Shown one piece after another: positions 1 to 8,979 of a DNA stretch of 32,605 nucleotides (positions are counted from its first letter, which is position 1; each line of letters starts with the position of its first letter). The notes beneath the pieces are model-generated. The model saw only the letters and a list, made by a program, of their open reading frames with translations, was not told the DNA's origin and made no database searches. The DNA is from Secundilactobacillus hailunensis (GTDB lineage Bacteria; Bacillota; Bacilli; Lactobacillales; Lactobacillaceae), in NCBI RefSeq assembly GCF_005405185.1, contig NZ_BJDO01000028.1, positions 1-32,605 of the forward strand, read 5' to 3'. The position numbers were made by a program, and so were the translations under genes.

Positions 1-2
1 CT

Positions 3-77
3 TTCCCAAAAGAAGCGCAATTGGAGGCTTGTTTACCGTGGAATTATGAACCTGATCAGCAATTAGTAACTGAATGA
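3..77 (+). CDS. 3' end of an unidentified protein (partial)
   Basis: Reading frame 3 of the plus strand is open from the window edge to a TGA at 75-77 and gives 24 residues beginning FPKEAQLEAC and ending QQLVTE. The other two plus frames also stop within the first 66 bases, so the frame choice rests on its protein-like composition and on the terminator that starts seven bases later. Function cannot be assigned from so short a tail. It converges on the minus-strand azlCD genes. Confidence 0.5.
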   Translation, partial: FPKEAQLEACLPWNYEPDQQLVTE

Positions 78-83
78 AATACA

Positions 84-119
84 AAAACGGACTAACTCAA
101 ATATGAGGAAGTCCGTTTT
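84..119 (+). terminator. Intrinsic terminator of the partial gene
   Basis: AAAACGGACT at 84-93 pairs perfectly with AGTCCGTTTT at 110-119, leaving a 16-nt loop, and a T-rich tract follows. The A-run on the other side means it could work in both directions. Confidence 0.75.
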
Positions 120-197
120 GTGTTTCAATACGTCCGGTTATAGTGTGCTTACCTGCCCACTTGAACCAGTTTCGGCTATATAAACTAAAGGAACCAA

Positions 198-246
198 AAA
201 AGCAGCTTGAACACGGTCACATTAGACCAACGTTCGAGCTGCTTTT
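198..246 (-). terminator. Terminator of azlCD
   Basis: A 15-bp stem (198-212 with 232-246, one G-U pair) reads on the minus strand as a hairpin followed by six U residues. It lies about 60 nt after the azlD stop. Confidence 0.8.
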
Positions 247-305
247 CATCTAAATTAAATATTTAAAAACATAATTTCAAGTTTAAATTCAAGCCGTGAT
301 AGCAA

Positions 306-650
306 TCACAACACGACCGCCAGTATGAACACACTTGCCAGCCCCACAACCACTGAAAGTGCCATGGACCGCGTGAAATAAGCAATCAAGCCAACGATCA
401 CTGAAGCGATGAGTTCCGGTACGTGATGAACAACGTCGAATTGATAGGTTGGACTCACCAAAACATCTTTCACGACCAGCGCTGTAAACAGTGAGACTGG
501 TATGAACTTCATCCATTCGTTGAACCATTCCGGAATTTTACGCTGGGTAAAAATTTTAATGGGCAGGTAACGTGGTGCGAAGGCCACAAAGAACCCTAAA
601 ATAACTAACAAGAGATGTTGCGCTGTATCCCAGTGATTTACTGCTGCCAT
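306..650 (-). CDS. azlD: AzlD-type branched-chain amino acid transport subunit
   Basis: This 114-residue protein is almost entirely hydrophobic, with four likely membrane segments (about 8-27, 46-62, 76-93 and 95-113), the size and layout of the AzlD family. AzlD is the small partner of AzlC; together they export branched-chain amino acids (BrnFE/AzlCD family). The motif FAPRYLPI in the first third is typical of the family. The ATG start has GGGGA about 5 nt upstream. The gene follows azlC by 17 nt, so the two are surely one transcript, ended by the hairpin at 198-246. Nothing looks damaged. Confidence 0.85.
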   Translation of the reverse strand: MAAVNHWDTAQHLLLVILGFFVAFAPRYLPIKIFTQRKIPEWFNEWMKFIPVSLFTALVVKDVLVSPTYQFDVVHHVPELIASVIVGLIAYFTRSMALSVVVGLASVFILAVVL

Positions 651-667
651 ATCTGTCCCCTACTTAA

Positions 668-1453
668 TTAATTCTCGTCCGACTCTTCAACTGCTGCTTC
701 TTTACTGCCAGGGCTGCTTACTTTATACAGGAACCGGCTGTTCGGTTTCTTCTTACGCAAGTAATGCTCTAAGGCAAAACCAATAAATGATGAAATCAAC
801 GTTGAGATCACTAATCCTAAAGTACTCTTTGTCAGTACTAGGAAGAAGACTGCCAAGGCCGCTGCAATCAGACCAACCAAAATGGTCAGTCGGTTCTTGA
901 CTTGCATGATGATCATGTAAAGGAACAGCGCCGTTAAAGCAAAGTGAACAACGGTTAAATCAATCTTTAACGCACTGCCGATTAAACTCCCCACTAGGTT
1001 ACTAACGGTCCAGAACAGCAATGAATAATGTTCGACCATCAACGCTTCTCGGGGCGTCCATTTCTTATCGGTAGCAAACTTTAAATAGTTCACCGCGTAG
1101 TTTTCATCGTTCATCGACACTGAAAAAATTAGTTTGAAGCGTTCCGATGTCCCGATTAGGTATTTCGATAAACTTGATCCAAACAGTGCATAACGCAATT
1201 CCAAGAAGAACAGCATCAGCACGATAGACAGCATTGGTGCATTAATCGTCAGCATGGACGCAATCATAAATTGCGCACCACCTGAGAAAATAAAAATTGA
1301 CACAAGCCCATTTAGGATCGTGTTAAAGCCAGCAGCGTGCAAAAGTACACCACAGGCCAATCCGATCGGAATGTAACTTAAGTTCAATGGCATTGCCACT
1401 TTTAACGTCGAACGCCATTTAGGCTCATTTGGGTCTGGCACTAGTTTTGTCAA
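668..1453 (-). CDS. azlC: AzlC-type branched-chain amino acid exporter, large subunit
   Basis: The family core starts around PKWRSTLKVAMPLNLSYIP and contains the conserved FSGGAQFM stretch, followed by several membrane helices and a charged C-terminal tail. AzlC exports branched-chain amino acids together with AzlD. The open frame extends upstream to 1588, but the extra 45 residues are rich in Cys and Arg, unlike an AzlC N-terminus. I place the start at the TTG at 1453-1451 because a GGAGG lies 8 nt before it. An ATG at 1468 is the alternative, but it has no visible ribosome site. The region just upstream folds into a hairpin (1490-1532). Confidence 0.82.
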   Translation of the reverse strand: MTKLVPDPNEPKWRSTLKVAMPLNLSYIPIGLACGVLLHAAGFNTILNGLVSIFIFSGGAQFMIASMLTINAPMLSIVLMLFFLELRYALFGSSLSKYLIGTSERFKLIFSVSMNDENYAVNYLKFATDKKWTPREALMVEHYSLLFWTVSNLVGSLIGSALKIDLTVVHFALTALFLYMIIMQVKNRLTILVGLIAAALAVFFLVLTKSTLGLVISTLISSFIGFALEHYLRKKKPNSRFLYKVSSPGSKEAAVEESDEN

Positions 1454-1489
1454 GAATGATGCCTCCATAAAAGGTAGAGTGGCGGGGCA

Positions 1490-1532
1490 GACGATTAGGG
1501 AACAGCCGCTAATGGCCGTTTCCCGTCTGCTG
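1490..1532 (-). other. Imperfect hairpin in the azlC leader
   Basis: GCAGAC near 1490 pairs with GTCTGC near 1530, and inner GGGAA/TTCCC and GGC/GCC segments can extend the stem with bulges. It lies about 40 nt upstream of the TTG start and could be a leader structure. It has no T-box landmark (AGGGTGGNACCGCG) and no U-run. Confidence 0.4.
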
Positions 1533-1667
1533 GCGCACGTTTTGGTCAGAAAAATTAGGCTATGCAAAAGGCTCCCCATCAAAATCATGCATCCGCTCTA
1601 TAAATCGACAATTACACAATACAAGGACATTTTAACATGTTTTATTCTGTTTTCCTACGTTGTTTTC

Positions 1668-1681
1668 ACAAGTTAACTTGT
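1668..1681. promoter_or_regulatory. 14-bp perfect palindrome upstream of azlC
   Basis: ACAAGTTAACTTGT is a perfect palindrome overlapping a TTGACA-like hexamer on the minus strand. No -10 box is correctly spaced behind that hexamer. A better minus-strand promoter, TTGTAT-16-TATAGA, lies about 50 nt nearer azlC. The palindrome may be an operator, but this rests on symmetry alone. Confidence 0.35.
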
Positions 1682-1791
1682 CAAGAAAGCGGTATCTTTT
1701 GATTTGGTTATGACGCTTAACGTCTAATAACGAATACTATTATCTAGCCATTTTAAATCATTCGTAATTTACATATTATTACCTAATTAGC

Positions 1792-3093
1792 TTAAAATAG
1801 CGATAAGAAATGTCGCCAAGTACGAACTAGCCAATTTGCTCGATTTATATTATTTATCGTTTTAATTGGCAGTTTTAAAGTCCCTGTCTGGTCAACTTGT
1901 GAAATCGGTTTTCCGGCTAAGGATAACTGCACTTGCCCAACCGTGGTGTTAGCGGCTACCGGTGCTTTTAAGCCGTTTTCTTCCCGGTGATTTTTGGCAA
2001 TCAGGACCCTCGACTGGAACTGATTCCGGTTTTGCTGCCGGCCGATCCAGACCGTGGTGGGTTTCGCCACCGTGGCTTCAGCGGTGACACTCTTTCCCAT
2101 TGGAACTTTAACATTACTCAACTGGAAGGTCTGCGCCGTTAAATTCACCGGCTGATAGCTGGCATAGACCCAGTTCATCAATCGTCGTGTCTGGATAAAC
2201 CGGGCTGGATCACCGGTCTTTTGATTGCGTGCATGCATCACAACGGTAACGATTCGGTCACCATTGCTGCGCTTAACGGTGCCCACAAAGTTCCCGCCGG
2301 CTGCAGCAGACGTCCCCGTTTTCAGCCCGTCTACTGGCAAGGCCGGATCATACTGATTCTCACCTTTGAGCATCATATTCCAGGTATTCATCAGTGTCTG
2401 GTCATGGCCACCCTTATTAAACCAGGCTTTAGACTGACTGGTCGTCTGCAGGATCTCGGGATACTGTTTTAATAGCAGCTGGGATAACCGCGCGACATCA
2501 CTAGCTGACATCGTGTTTTCATCGTTTTTTGCCACGGATGAATAGCCGAGCTGACCTGCCTGACCGTTCGTAATTCCCGAAGCCGTTACGATATGGGCGC
2601 TGTTTAAATGCAGCTGCTGGGCAGTTGAACGCATCTTGTTGATAAACTGATGGGGACTGCCGGAAACCGCGTTACCCAGCGCTGAAACCGCCGCGTTAGC
2701 CGAAGTGATCAAAGCCGCCTGGTAGAGTTCTCGAACAGTATATGTTTTGTTGGCACTCAACGGCACGTTTGTCAATTTAGGATCCCGACTCATTTTCGCG
2801 ATTTCTGGGCTGATTGCGACTTGCTGATTCCAATGCAACCGACCTGACTTAATGTTTTCTAACACGATATAAATCGACAGTAATTTGGTCACGGACGCGA
2901 TCGGTAGTTTCTGCTGGTCGTTTTTTTGATATAGAATCTGGCCCGTTTGCGCGTCAATTGCAATTGCCGACTTAACTTGTAACGCTGGTGCAGCCGCCTT
3001 AGCAGACAACCCGCCAGTCATTAACGTCACTATAAATAGACAAAAAAATAACCCCATTCGTAGGCTATTTTTAAGCGTTTTAGCTAATAACAT
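1792..3093 (-). CDS. dacA: D-alanyl-D-alanine carboxypeptidase (PBP5/DacA type)
   Basis: A secreted penicillin-binding protein of 433 residues that removes the terminal D-Ala from peptidoglycan stem peptides. An N-terminal signal peptide (about 1-33) is followed by the peptidase S11 domain with all three catalytic motifs: SVTK at 67-70, SAN at 131-133 and KTG at 258-260. A PBP5-type beta-rich C-terminal domain spans about 310-400. The last 14 residues form an amphipathic stretch (NWLVRTWRHFLSLF) of the kind that anchors these enzymes to the membrane. GTGGAGGAATT immediately precedes the ATG. It follows the sensor kinase gene by 15 nt, so it is co-transcribed with the VanRS-like pair and may be one of its outputs. 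Confidence 0.93.
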   Translation of the reverse strand: MLLAKTLKNSLRMGLFFCLFIVTLMTGGLSAKAAAPALQVKSAIAIDAQTGQILYQKNDQQKLPIASVTKLLSIYIVLENIKSGRLHWNQQVAISPEIAKMSRDPKLTNVPLSANKTYTVRELYQAALITSANAAVSALGNAVSGSPHQFINKMRSTAQQLHLNSAHIVTASGITNGQAGQLGYSSVAKNDENTMSASDVARLSQLLLKQYPEILQTTSQSKAWFNKGGHDQTLMNTWNMMLKGENQYDPALPVDGLKTGTSAAAGGNFVGTVKRSNGDRIVTVVMHARNQKTGDPARFIQTRRLMNWVYASYQPVNLTAQTFQLSNVKVPMGKSVTAEATVAKPTTVWIGRQQNRNQFQSRVLIAKNHREENGLKAPVAANTTVGQVQLSLAGKPISQVDQTGTLKLPIKTINNINRANWLVRTWRHFLSLF

Positions 3094-3108
3094 AATTCCT
3101 CCACAGAT

Positions 3109-4281
3109 TTATTTTTCATGTTCATCCTTTAATTGAATCCCATTTTTGATCGGTAAATGGATCACAAACCGGGTCCAGTCATCAGTTGAGGTCACGTAAA
3201 TGTATCCGCCGTGGCGCTTAACGATACTTTGAGCGATGGCTAACCCGAGTCCGGTGCCGCCCGTTGCCTTAGAACGGGAGCCTTCAACCCGGTAGAAGCG
3301 TTCGAAGACTTGTGACAGCGAAGCTTCCGGAATTTTCTTACCGTCATTTTCAACGCTGACTACCACTTCTTTATCGTCCGGCTGTTTGGCACGCAGATTA
3401 ATGTGCTTGCCGCCTTCACCGTATTTTAAAGCGTTGGTAATCAGATTATTGAAGACTCGGCCCAGCTTTTCGCCGTCTGCTTCAATGCGAATCGGTTTAT
3501 CAGGCACGTCAATATCAATGGCCATCCCCTTTTCACTGGCCTCTAACTCAAAGCTAGCGGCCAGCTGTTCCAGCATTTGACCGACATCTAACGTTGCTAG
3601 GGACAAGGGCGTATCAGCACGCATTTTAGTGTAGGTAAACAGATCATCCACTAGGGACTTCATCTGTTTGGCCTTATTAAACGCCGTACCAGTGTACTTT
3701 AACAGTTCATCTTCTGAATGATACTGCCGGTCTTCTACCAGCCCGAGATAACCAATGATCGAGGTCAAAGGCGTTCGCAGATCGTGGCTGACGTTGGTGA
3801 TCAGTTCATCCTTAGATTTTTCGATCTTGCGTTCTTCATCCATTGAAGCGATGACGGAATCGACCAAGGCGTTCACCGATGTGATGACCCGCTGCGTGTC
3901 CCCCTTGATCGTAAAGGGAATTCGGTGGTCAAAATGACCGTTAGCAATATAGTGCAGTTCGCCAATAATGTGGCGCAACTGCATCTGGTGGTACCGCCGA
4001 ATCAGCCGCCAGTAAACCACACCAGCATCGAACAGCAGCATCAGCACAATAAAAATGTTCTCCCAGCTCCAAAGCTGATAGTGCTGCGGTCCAATAAAGA
4101 CCGAGCGCTTAATAATGAAGATCCCATCTTGCAGCCCGGGATTGGTCTGAATCATTTCATTTAATAAGACAATGACTGAAAGATCAAGCAACAGTAAAAG
4201 GATGACTGTCACGATACCTTCCATGATCAGCGCACTTTTTTCTCTTGCTGTCAGTTTCATGCCCTTACTATCTGTATTCAT
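3109..4281 (-). CDS. VanS-like sensor histidine kinase
   Basis: 390 residues from the ATG at 4281, chosen because AGGGA lies 5 nt before it; a longer frame would run into the response regulator gene. Two membrane helices (about 21-41 and 74-92) enclose a short outside loop, then a HAMP linker (93-145). The dimerisation/phosphoacceptor helix carries NVSHDLRTPLTS with His166. The ATPase domain has the N box NNLITNALKYGEGG, a G1 box of the VanS subtype (VENDGKKIP), an F box FERFYR, and a G2 box GGTGLGLAIA at 341-350. The small sensor loop suggests sensing at or in the membrane. It lies between the regulator gene (8 nt) and dacA (15 nt). The true signal is unknown. Confidence 0.9.
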   Translation of the reverse strand: MNTDSKGMKLTAREKSALIMEGIVTVILLLLLDLSVIVLLNEMIQTNPGLQDGIFIIKRSVFIGPQHYQLWSWENIFIVLMLLFDAGVVYWRLIRRYHQMQLRHIIGELHYIANGHFDHRIPFTIKGDTQRVITSVNALVDSVIASMDEERKIEKSKDELITNVSHDLRTPLTSIIGYLGLVEDRQYHSEDELLKYTGTAFNKAKQMKSLVDDLFTYTKMRADTPLSLATLDVGQMLEQLAASFELEASEKGMAIDIDVPDKPIRIEADGEKLGRVFNNLITNALKYGEGGKHINLRAKQPDDKEVVVSVENDGKKIPEASLSQVFERFYRVEGSRSKATGGTGLGLAIAQSIVKRHGGYIYVTSTDDWTRFVIHLPIKNGIQLKDEHEK

Positions 4282-4288
4282 ATTATCC

Positions 4289-4978
4289 CTAATGTGTTTC
4301 AATCTTGTAACCAACACCCCAAACCGTTTGAATGACCTTCTCGCCACCAGTAGCTTCTTCAATCTTGTCTCGTAAATGAGAAACGTGGACCATCACCGTT
4401 TTGGCTGAAACGATGGATTCCTGCCGCCAGACCCGTTCGAAGATCTCATCAGCTGAAAAGACCCGGTTCGGATGACTGGCTAGTAGGTAAAGAATGCCAA
4501 ATTCCAGCGCAGTCAGATTCACTAACTTACCAGACAATGTCTTTACTTCGTGGGAATCCTTATTGATCGTTAATGAGCCAATATCTAAGACGTCCGGCTT
4601 TTCATCGGTCACGTGATCGGATGCCCGCCGTAACAGCGATTTGACCCGAGCCATGACTTCCAGTGGGTTAAACGGCTTGGTGACATAGTCATCACCGCCA
4701 CTGACTAAGCCTTGAATCTTATCCATATCATCCGTTTTGGCTGATAAGATCAAGATCGGCAGTTCAGAGTCTTTCCGAACTTCCTTAATGACTTCGATCC
4801 CGCTCATTTCCGGCATCATAATATCGAGGATCATCAGACCAATATCAGGTGTGGTATGAAGCTTAGTCAGTGCTTCTTTCCCATTATATGCTGAAATGGG
4901 TTCGTAGCCTTCATTTTTAATGTAGATTTCCAGTAATTGCGCAATTTCTTTGTCGTCATCAACAACTAAAATTTTCAT
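4289..4978 (-). CDS. VanR-like OmpR-family response regulator
   Basis: A 229-residue two-domain regulator. The receiver domain (1-120) has the acidic pocket DDD at 7-9, phospho-acceptor Asp52 (LDIMMPEMSG), Ser79 and Lys101 (YVTKPF). A winged-helix DNA-binding domain (about 130-228) ends with the usual VWGVGYKIE signature. Such regulators bind tandem direct repeats spaced 10-11 bp. The ATG is preceded by AAGGAG. It is the first gene of an operon with a sensor kinase and a D-Ala-D-Ala carboxypeptidase. An 18-bp dyad at 5019-5036 lies upstream and may be part of its control. Confidence 0.92.
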   Translation of the reverse strand: MKILVVDDDKEIAQLLEIYIKNEGYEPISAYNGKEALTKLHTTPDIGLMILDIMMPEMSGIEVIKEVRKDSELPILILSAKTDDMDKIQGLVSGGDDYVTKPFNPLEVMARVKSLLRRASDHVTDEKPDVLDIGSLTINKDSHEVKTLSGKLVNLTALEFGILYLLASHPNRVFSADEIFERVWRQESIVSAKTVMVHVSHLRDKIEEATGGEKVIQTVWGVGYKIETH

Positions 4979-5018
4979 GGTTTTAAGTTCTCCTTATCGT
5001 TACTCGTTAAGCGTGTGC

Positions 5019-5036
5019 AATAGCCTATATGCTATT
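5019..5036. promoter_or_regulatory. 18-bp near-palindrome upstream of the VanR-like gene
   Basis: AATAGCCTATATGCTATT is symmetric except for one position pair. It lies about 40 nt before the response-regulator start, within the expected 5' leader or promoter, so it may be an operator. Evidence is symmetry and position only. Confidence 0.35.
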
Positions 5037-5170
5037 ATCTTGTGAGCAATCCGTGGGCGTGGTTCCATTACCCCGTTTGCTTAGGTCTATCTTACCAAAA
5101 GATTTCTCATCATTCATTATTAATCCATTAACTTAAGGTTCTCATTAAATATTACCGCAAACTGCCCATA

Positions 5171-5232
5171 AAACAAAAGAAGCCTTAGAGTCGTCTTGTT
5201 GATGACCGCTCTAGGACTTCTGAAGGCTTTAA
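5171..5232 (-). terminator. Terminator of guaB
   Basis: On the minus strand AAGCCTT pairs with AAGGCTT, and TAGAG with CTCTA inside it. The stem is followed by CTTTTGTTTT. It lies about 30 nt past the guaB stop. Confidence 0.75.
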
Positions 5233-5260
5233 AACTGATTGATAATCAGCGTGCCATTAT

Positions 5261-6478
<1,218 letters not shown>

Positions 6479-6616
6479 TCATCAACTTGTAAGCTTTTAG
6501 TTCGAATTTTCATCAAACTCGCTCTAAAATGCGCATTCTAGCCTTGTCTTTTAAACAAATTGGGAACAATTTATTGACTTGTCCCAGATTTGTTCGGGAC
6601 GTTCAATACGATTACA

Positions 6617-6664
6617 AAAATGGTCTGCTGTTCAGTCATCACTGGCTGAATATCAGACCATTTT
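6617..6664 (-). terminator. Terminator of the DUF1129 gene
   Basis: AAAATGGTCTG (6617-6627) pairs perfectly with CAGACCATTTT (6654-6664). The minus-strand transcript then reads U5. It begins 9 nt after the stop codon. Confidence 0.85.
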
Positions 6665-6673
6665 ATTGACGCA

Positions 6674-7441
6674 TTAACGTCTACGATTTTGCGGGGTACT
6701 CCCGAAGAATCCTTGTGTTAGCTTATATTGCCGTTTGACCAAGATCGAAGCCCCAGCGCCTAGAATACCAAGCGCGATCATGACCCATGCATTTAATGCT
6801 GGGTTCAAATAGCTTGGTAAGGCTGACGTAAAGGTGAACAGTAACAGCCAAAAGACCAAGAAGATTAAGGCACCGATAATTCGCAGCCAAAGCGCATAAC
6901 GGTGTTCGCGCTTTGAATCGAATAGCCGCGGTACCATCGGCAACGCAAAGCCAGCAATAACCGAAGACAAAATAATTGAAATTAAGCCCACGGATTGACC
7001 AGACTTTTGTGAAGCCGGTGAAATGAGAAACATGATTCCAAACATAATACTGAAAATCGTGAAGAAGTTCAGGCCGTTATACAGCACGCTGGGCCAATAA
7101 GGATCCATTGCACCGGCTGGCCGGACTGGTCCTTCAACGATTTCTTTAACGTGGGCATTAACATCATTGCCGTACAAATTACGGGCAGTTTTCCCCGTCT
7201 TCTGTCCTTCTAAAAGTTCAGTCGTAATTTTTTTAACATTCTCAGCTTTTTTTTCGGGACTTAGCTTAGTCGCTTGCAAGGCCTGATTAAAGCGAAACAT
7301 ATATTCTGCATTCCGCTTAGTCAAACCAATATTATCGAAAGCGGCCCGCTCATTTTTGACTGCGCTGTTACGATCCTGGTGAACGGCAGCGTTACGATTA
7401 CGCTGCTGAGCACCGGCGTTGCGCTTTTCATTTTCGGTCAA
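6674..7441 (-). CDS. DUF1129 family membrane protein
   Basis: A 255-residue protein with a long, charged cytoplasmic N-terminus rich in Asn, Arg and Glu (about 1-110), then four likely membrane helices (about 122-141, 149-168, 183-208 and 218-236) and a basic tail ending RRR. The family occurs next to ychF and guaB in lactobacilli, and its function is not known. The start is a TTG, chosen because AAGGAG lies 7 nt before it and no ATG fits. It follows the ychF operon after about 210 nt that fold into a long hairpin, so whether it is co-transcribed is unclear. Confidence 0.8.
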   Translation of the reverse strand: MTENEKRNAGAQQRNRNAAVHQDRNSAVKNERAAFDNIGLTKRNAEYMFRFNQALQATKLSPEKKAENVKKITTELLEGQKTGKTARNLYGNDVNAHVKEIVEGPVRPAGAMDPYWPSVLYNGLNFFTIFSIMFGIMFLISPASQKSGQSVGLISIILSSVIAGFALPMVPRLFDSKREHRYALWLRIIGALIFLVFWLLLFTFTSALPSYLNPALNAWVMIALGILGAGASILVKRQYKLTQGFFGSTPQNRRR

Positions 7442-7541
7442 TTTGGGTCTCCTTTTTTACCGTTTTTTTGGGGATTTTTTCCGTTGATTCGGCAGGTAAG
7501 GAGTTAGGTGTATGCCTTCCTCTCTGCTACATAGCCGAAAC

Positions 7542-7651
7542 GTGCTCCAGCAAGCAGAGAGTTGCATATAAGTCACTAAGCCCATAAACCCAAGTTCGGG
7601 GTTTTTGGTCTTAGTGCCTTATACTCCACTCTCTCCCGCTTGCTTCCGCAC
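7542..7651 (-). repeat. 110-nt near-perfect hairpin element after ychF
   Basis: The interval folds on itself in nested steps: GTGC/GCAC, AGCAAGC/GCTTGCT, AGAGAGT/ACTCTCT, ATATAAG/CTTATAC (one G-U), CACTAAG/CTTAGTG, then AAACCC/GGGTTT around a small AAGTTCG loop. It starts 2 nt past the ychF stop. There is no U-run on the minus strand, so it is not a standard terminator. It may be a processed RNA element, a barrier protecting the ychF transcript from 3' decay, or a small mobile palindrome. A second hairpin, GCAGAGAG with CTCTCTGC, can compete using bases from 7521. Confidence 0.6.
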
Positions 7652-7652
7652 T

Positions 7653-8753
7653 CTAAACATTAAACCTAAACTCCACAATATCCCCATCTTGCATCACATA
7701 ATCTTTACCTTCAACCCGCAGCTTACCAGCATCCTTAACGGCGTTTTCCGTCTTTAACTTATCCAGATCATCAAATGCCATTACTTCTGCTCGAATAAAC
7801 CCACGTTCGAAGTCTGAGTGAATGATTCCGGCCGCTTGTGGTGCCTTGGTACCCTTTCTGAAGGTCCAGGCTTTGGTTTCCTTACCACCAGCCGTGAAGA
7901 AGGTTTCTAGGCCTAACAGCTTGTATGAGGCCCGGATCAACCGGTTCAAGCCGGGTTCCTTAACGCCTTCAGCTTCCAGGAAGTCCGCCTTTTCGTCATC
8001 GTCTAATTCAGCGATCTCTTCTTCAGGTTCAGCAGCAACAGCAATCGCTTCAGCGCCTTCCTTAGCAGCGTAATCCTGAATCGACTTGAAGTACTTCGAA
8101 TTTTCAGGGTCAGCCATATCATCTTCAGCAATGTTGGCCACGTAAAGCACTGGCTTGCTGGTCAGCAGGAATAAGCCCTTCACGATTGGCGTTTCATCTT
8201 CATCGAAGTCCATCGTCCGGACACTCTTGCCGGCTTCCAGCACTGGTTTGATGCGGTTCAAAACAGCTAGTTCAGCCTTCGCTGCCTTGTCACTGCCCTT
8301 AGCAGCCCGTTGAACCTTACCCAAACGCTTATCAACGGCTTCCAAATCAGACAGACCTAATTCCAAATTAATGGTTTCGATATCATCGATTGGGTCGATC
8401 TTACCCGCAACGTGGGTAATGTTATCGTCGTCAAATGCCCGGACAACGTGCACGATGGCATCCACCTGACGAATGTTTTCCAAGAACTTGTTACCTAATC
8501 CTTCACCCTTACTGGCACCCTTAACGATCCCGGCAATATCGGTAAATTCAAAGGTGGTTGGCACAACTTTTTTAGCTGGGATCAGTTCCTGAATCCGGTC
8601 TAGCCGTGAATCGGGAACTTCAACCATCCCGACGTTGGGGTCGATGGTGGCAAATGGATAGTTGGCCATCTCGGCGCCTGCTTTGGTAATCGCGTTAAAT
8701 AAGGTTGACTTACCAACGTTTGGTAAGCCGACAATTCCTGCTGTTAATGACAT
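7653..8753 (-). CDS. ychF: Ribosome-binding P-loop ATPase YchF/Ola1
   Basis: 366 residues, the family's normal length. The P-loop GLPNVGKST is at 9-17 and the G3 motif DIAGIVKGA begins at 72. In place of the GTPase NKxD motif it has NIAE near 209, the change that makes this family prefer ATP. A coiled-coil insert follows G3, and a TGS domain fills about 283-366. YchF binds ribosomes and is linked to oxidative-stress control. It is the last gene of the rsmG-noc-soj-spo0J-DUF951-ychF series, 24 nt after DUF951. Confidence 0.96.
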   Translation of the reverse strand: MSLTAGIVGLPNVGKSTLFNAITKAGAEMANYPFATIDPNVGMVEVPDSRLDRIQELIPAKKVVPTTFEFTDIAGIVKGASKGEGLGNKFLENIRQVDAIVHVVRAFDDDNITHVAGKIDPIDDIETINLELGLSDLEAVDKRLGKVQRAAKGSDKAAKAELAVLNRIKPVLEAGKSVRTMDFDEDETPIVKGLFLLTSKPVLYVANIAEDDMADPENSKYFKSIQDYAAKEGAEAIAVAAEPEEEIAELDDDEKADFLEAEGVKEPGLNRLIRASYKLLGLETFFTAGGKETKAWTFRKGTKAPQAAGIIHSDFERGFIRAEVMAFDDLDKLKTENAVKDAGKLRVEGKDYVMQDGDIVEFRFNV

Positions 8754-8777
8754 AGTAAAGTTTCACTCTTCCTTTTT

Positions 8778-8969
8778 TTAGTCAGTTTGTGATTTCTTTT
8801 CTAAAACCTTTTTCAACTTCTTTTCAAACTCGCGACGGCTCAGCATCACGATGTGGCCGCAGCCGGTACACTTGATCTTAATATCGGCGCCCATTCGGAT
8901 GATCTCCCAGCGGTTAACGCCACATGGGTGCGGCTTTTTCATTTCAACTAAATCACCTAAATCGTACAT
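8778..8969 (-). CDS. DUF951 (YyzM-like) small protein with a Cys pair
   Basis: 63 residues matching the DUF951 pattern: HPCG at 14-17, then WEIIRMGADIKIKC and CTGCGH, giving three cysteines that may bind zinc, then a very basic, helical C-terminus. The fold is probably a small zinc-ribbon or Sm-like barrel; its function is unknown. It sits between spo0J and ychF, as in many Firmicutes. GGGGTGAG precedes the ATG by about 5 nt, and the stop of spo0J is 10 nt upstream. Confidence 0.85.
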   Translation of the reverse strand: MYDLGDLVEMKKPHPCGVNRWEIIRMGADIKIKCTGCGHIVMLSRREFEKKLKKVLEKKSQTD

Positions 8970-8979
8970 CGTCTCACCC

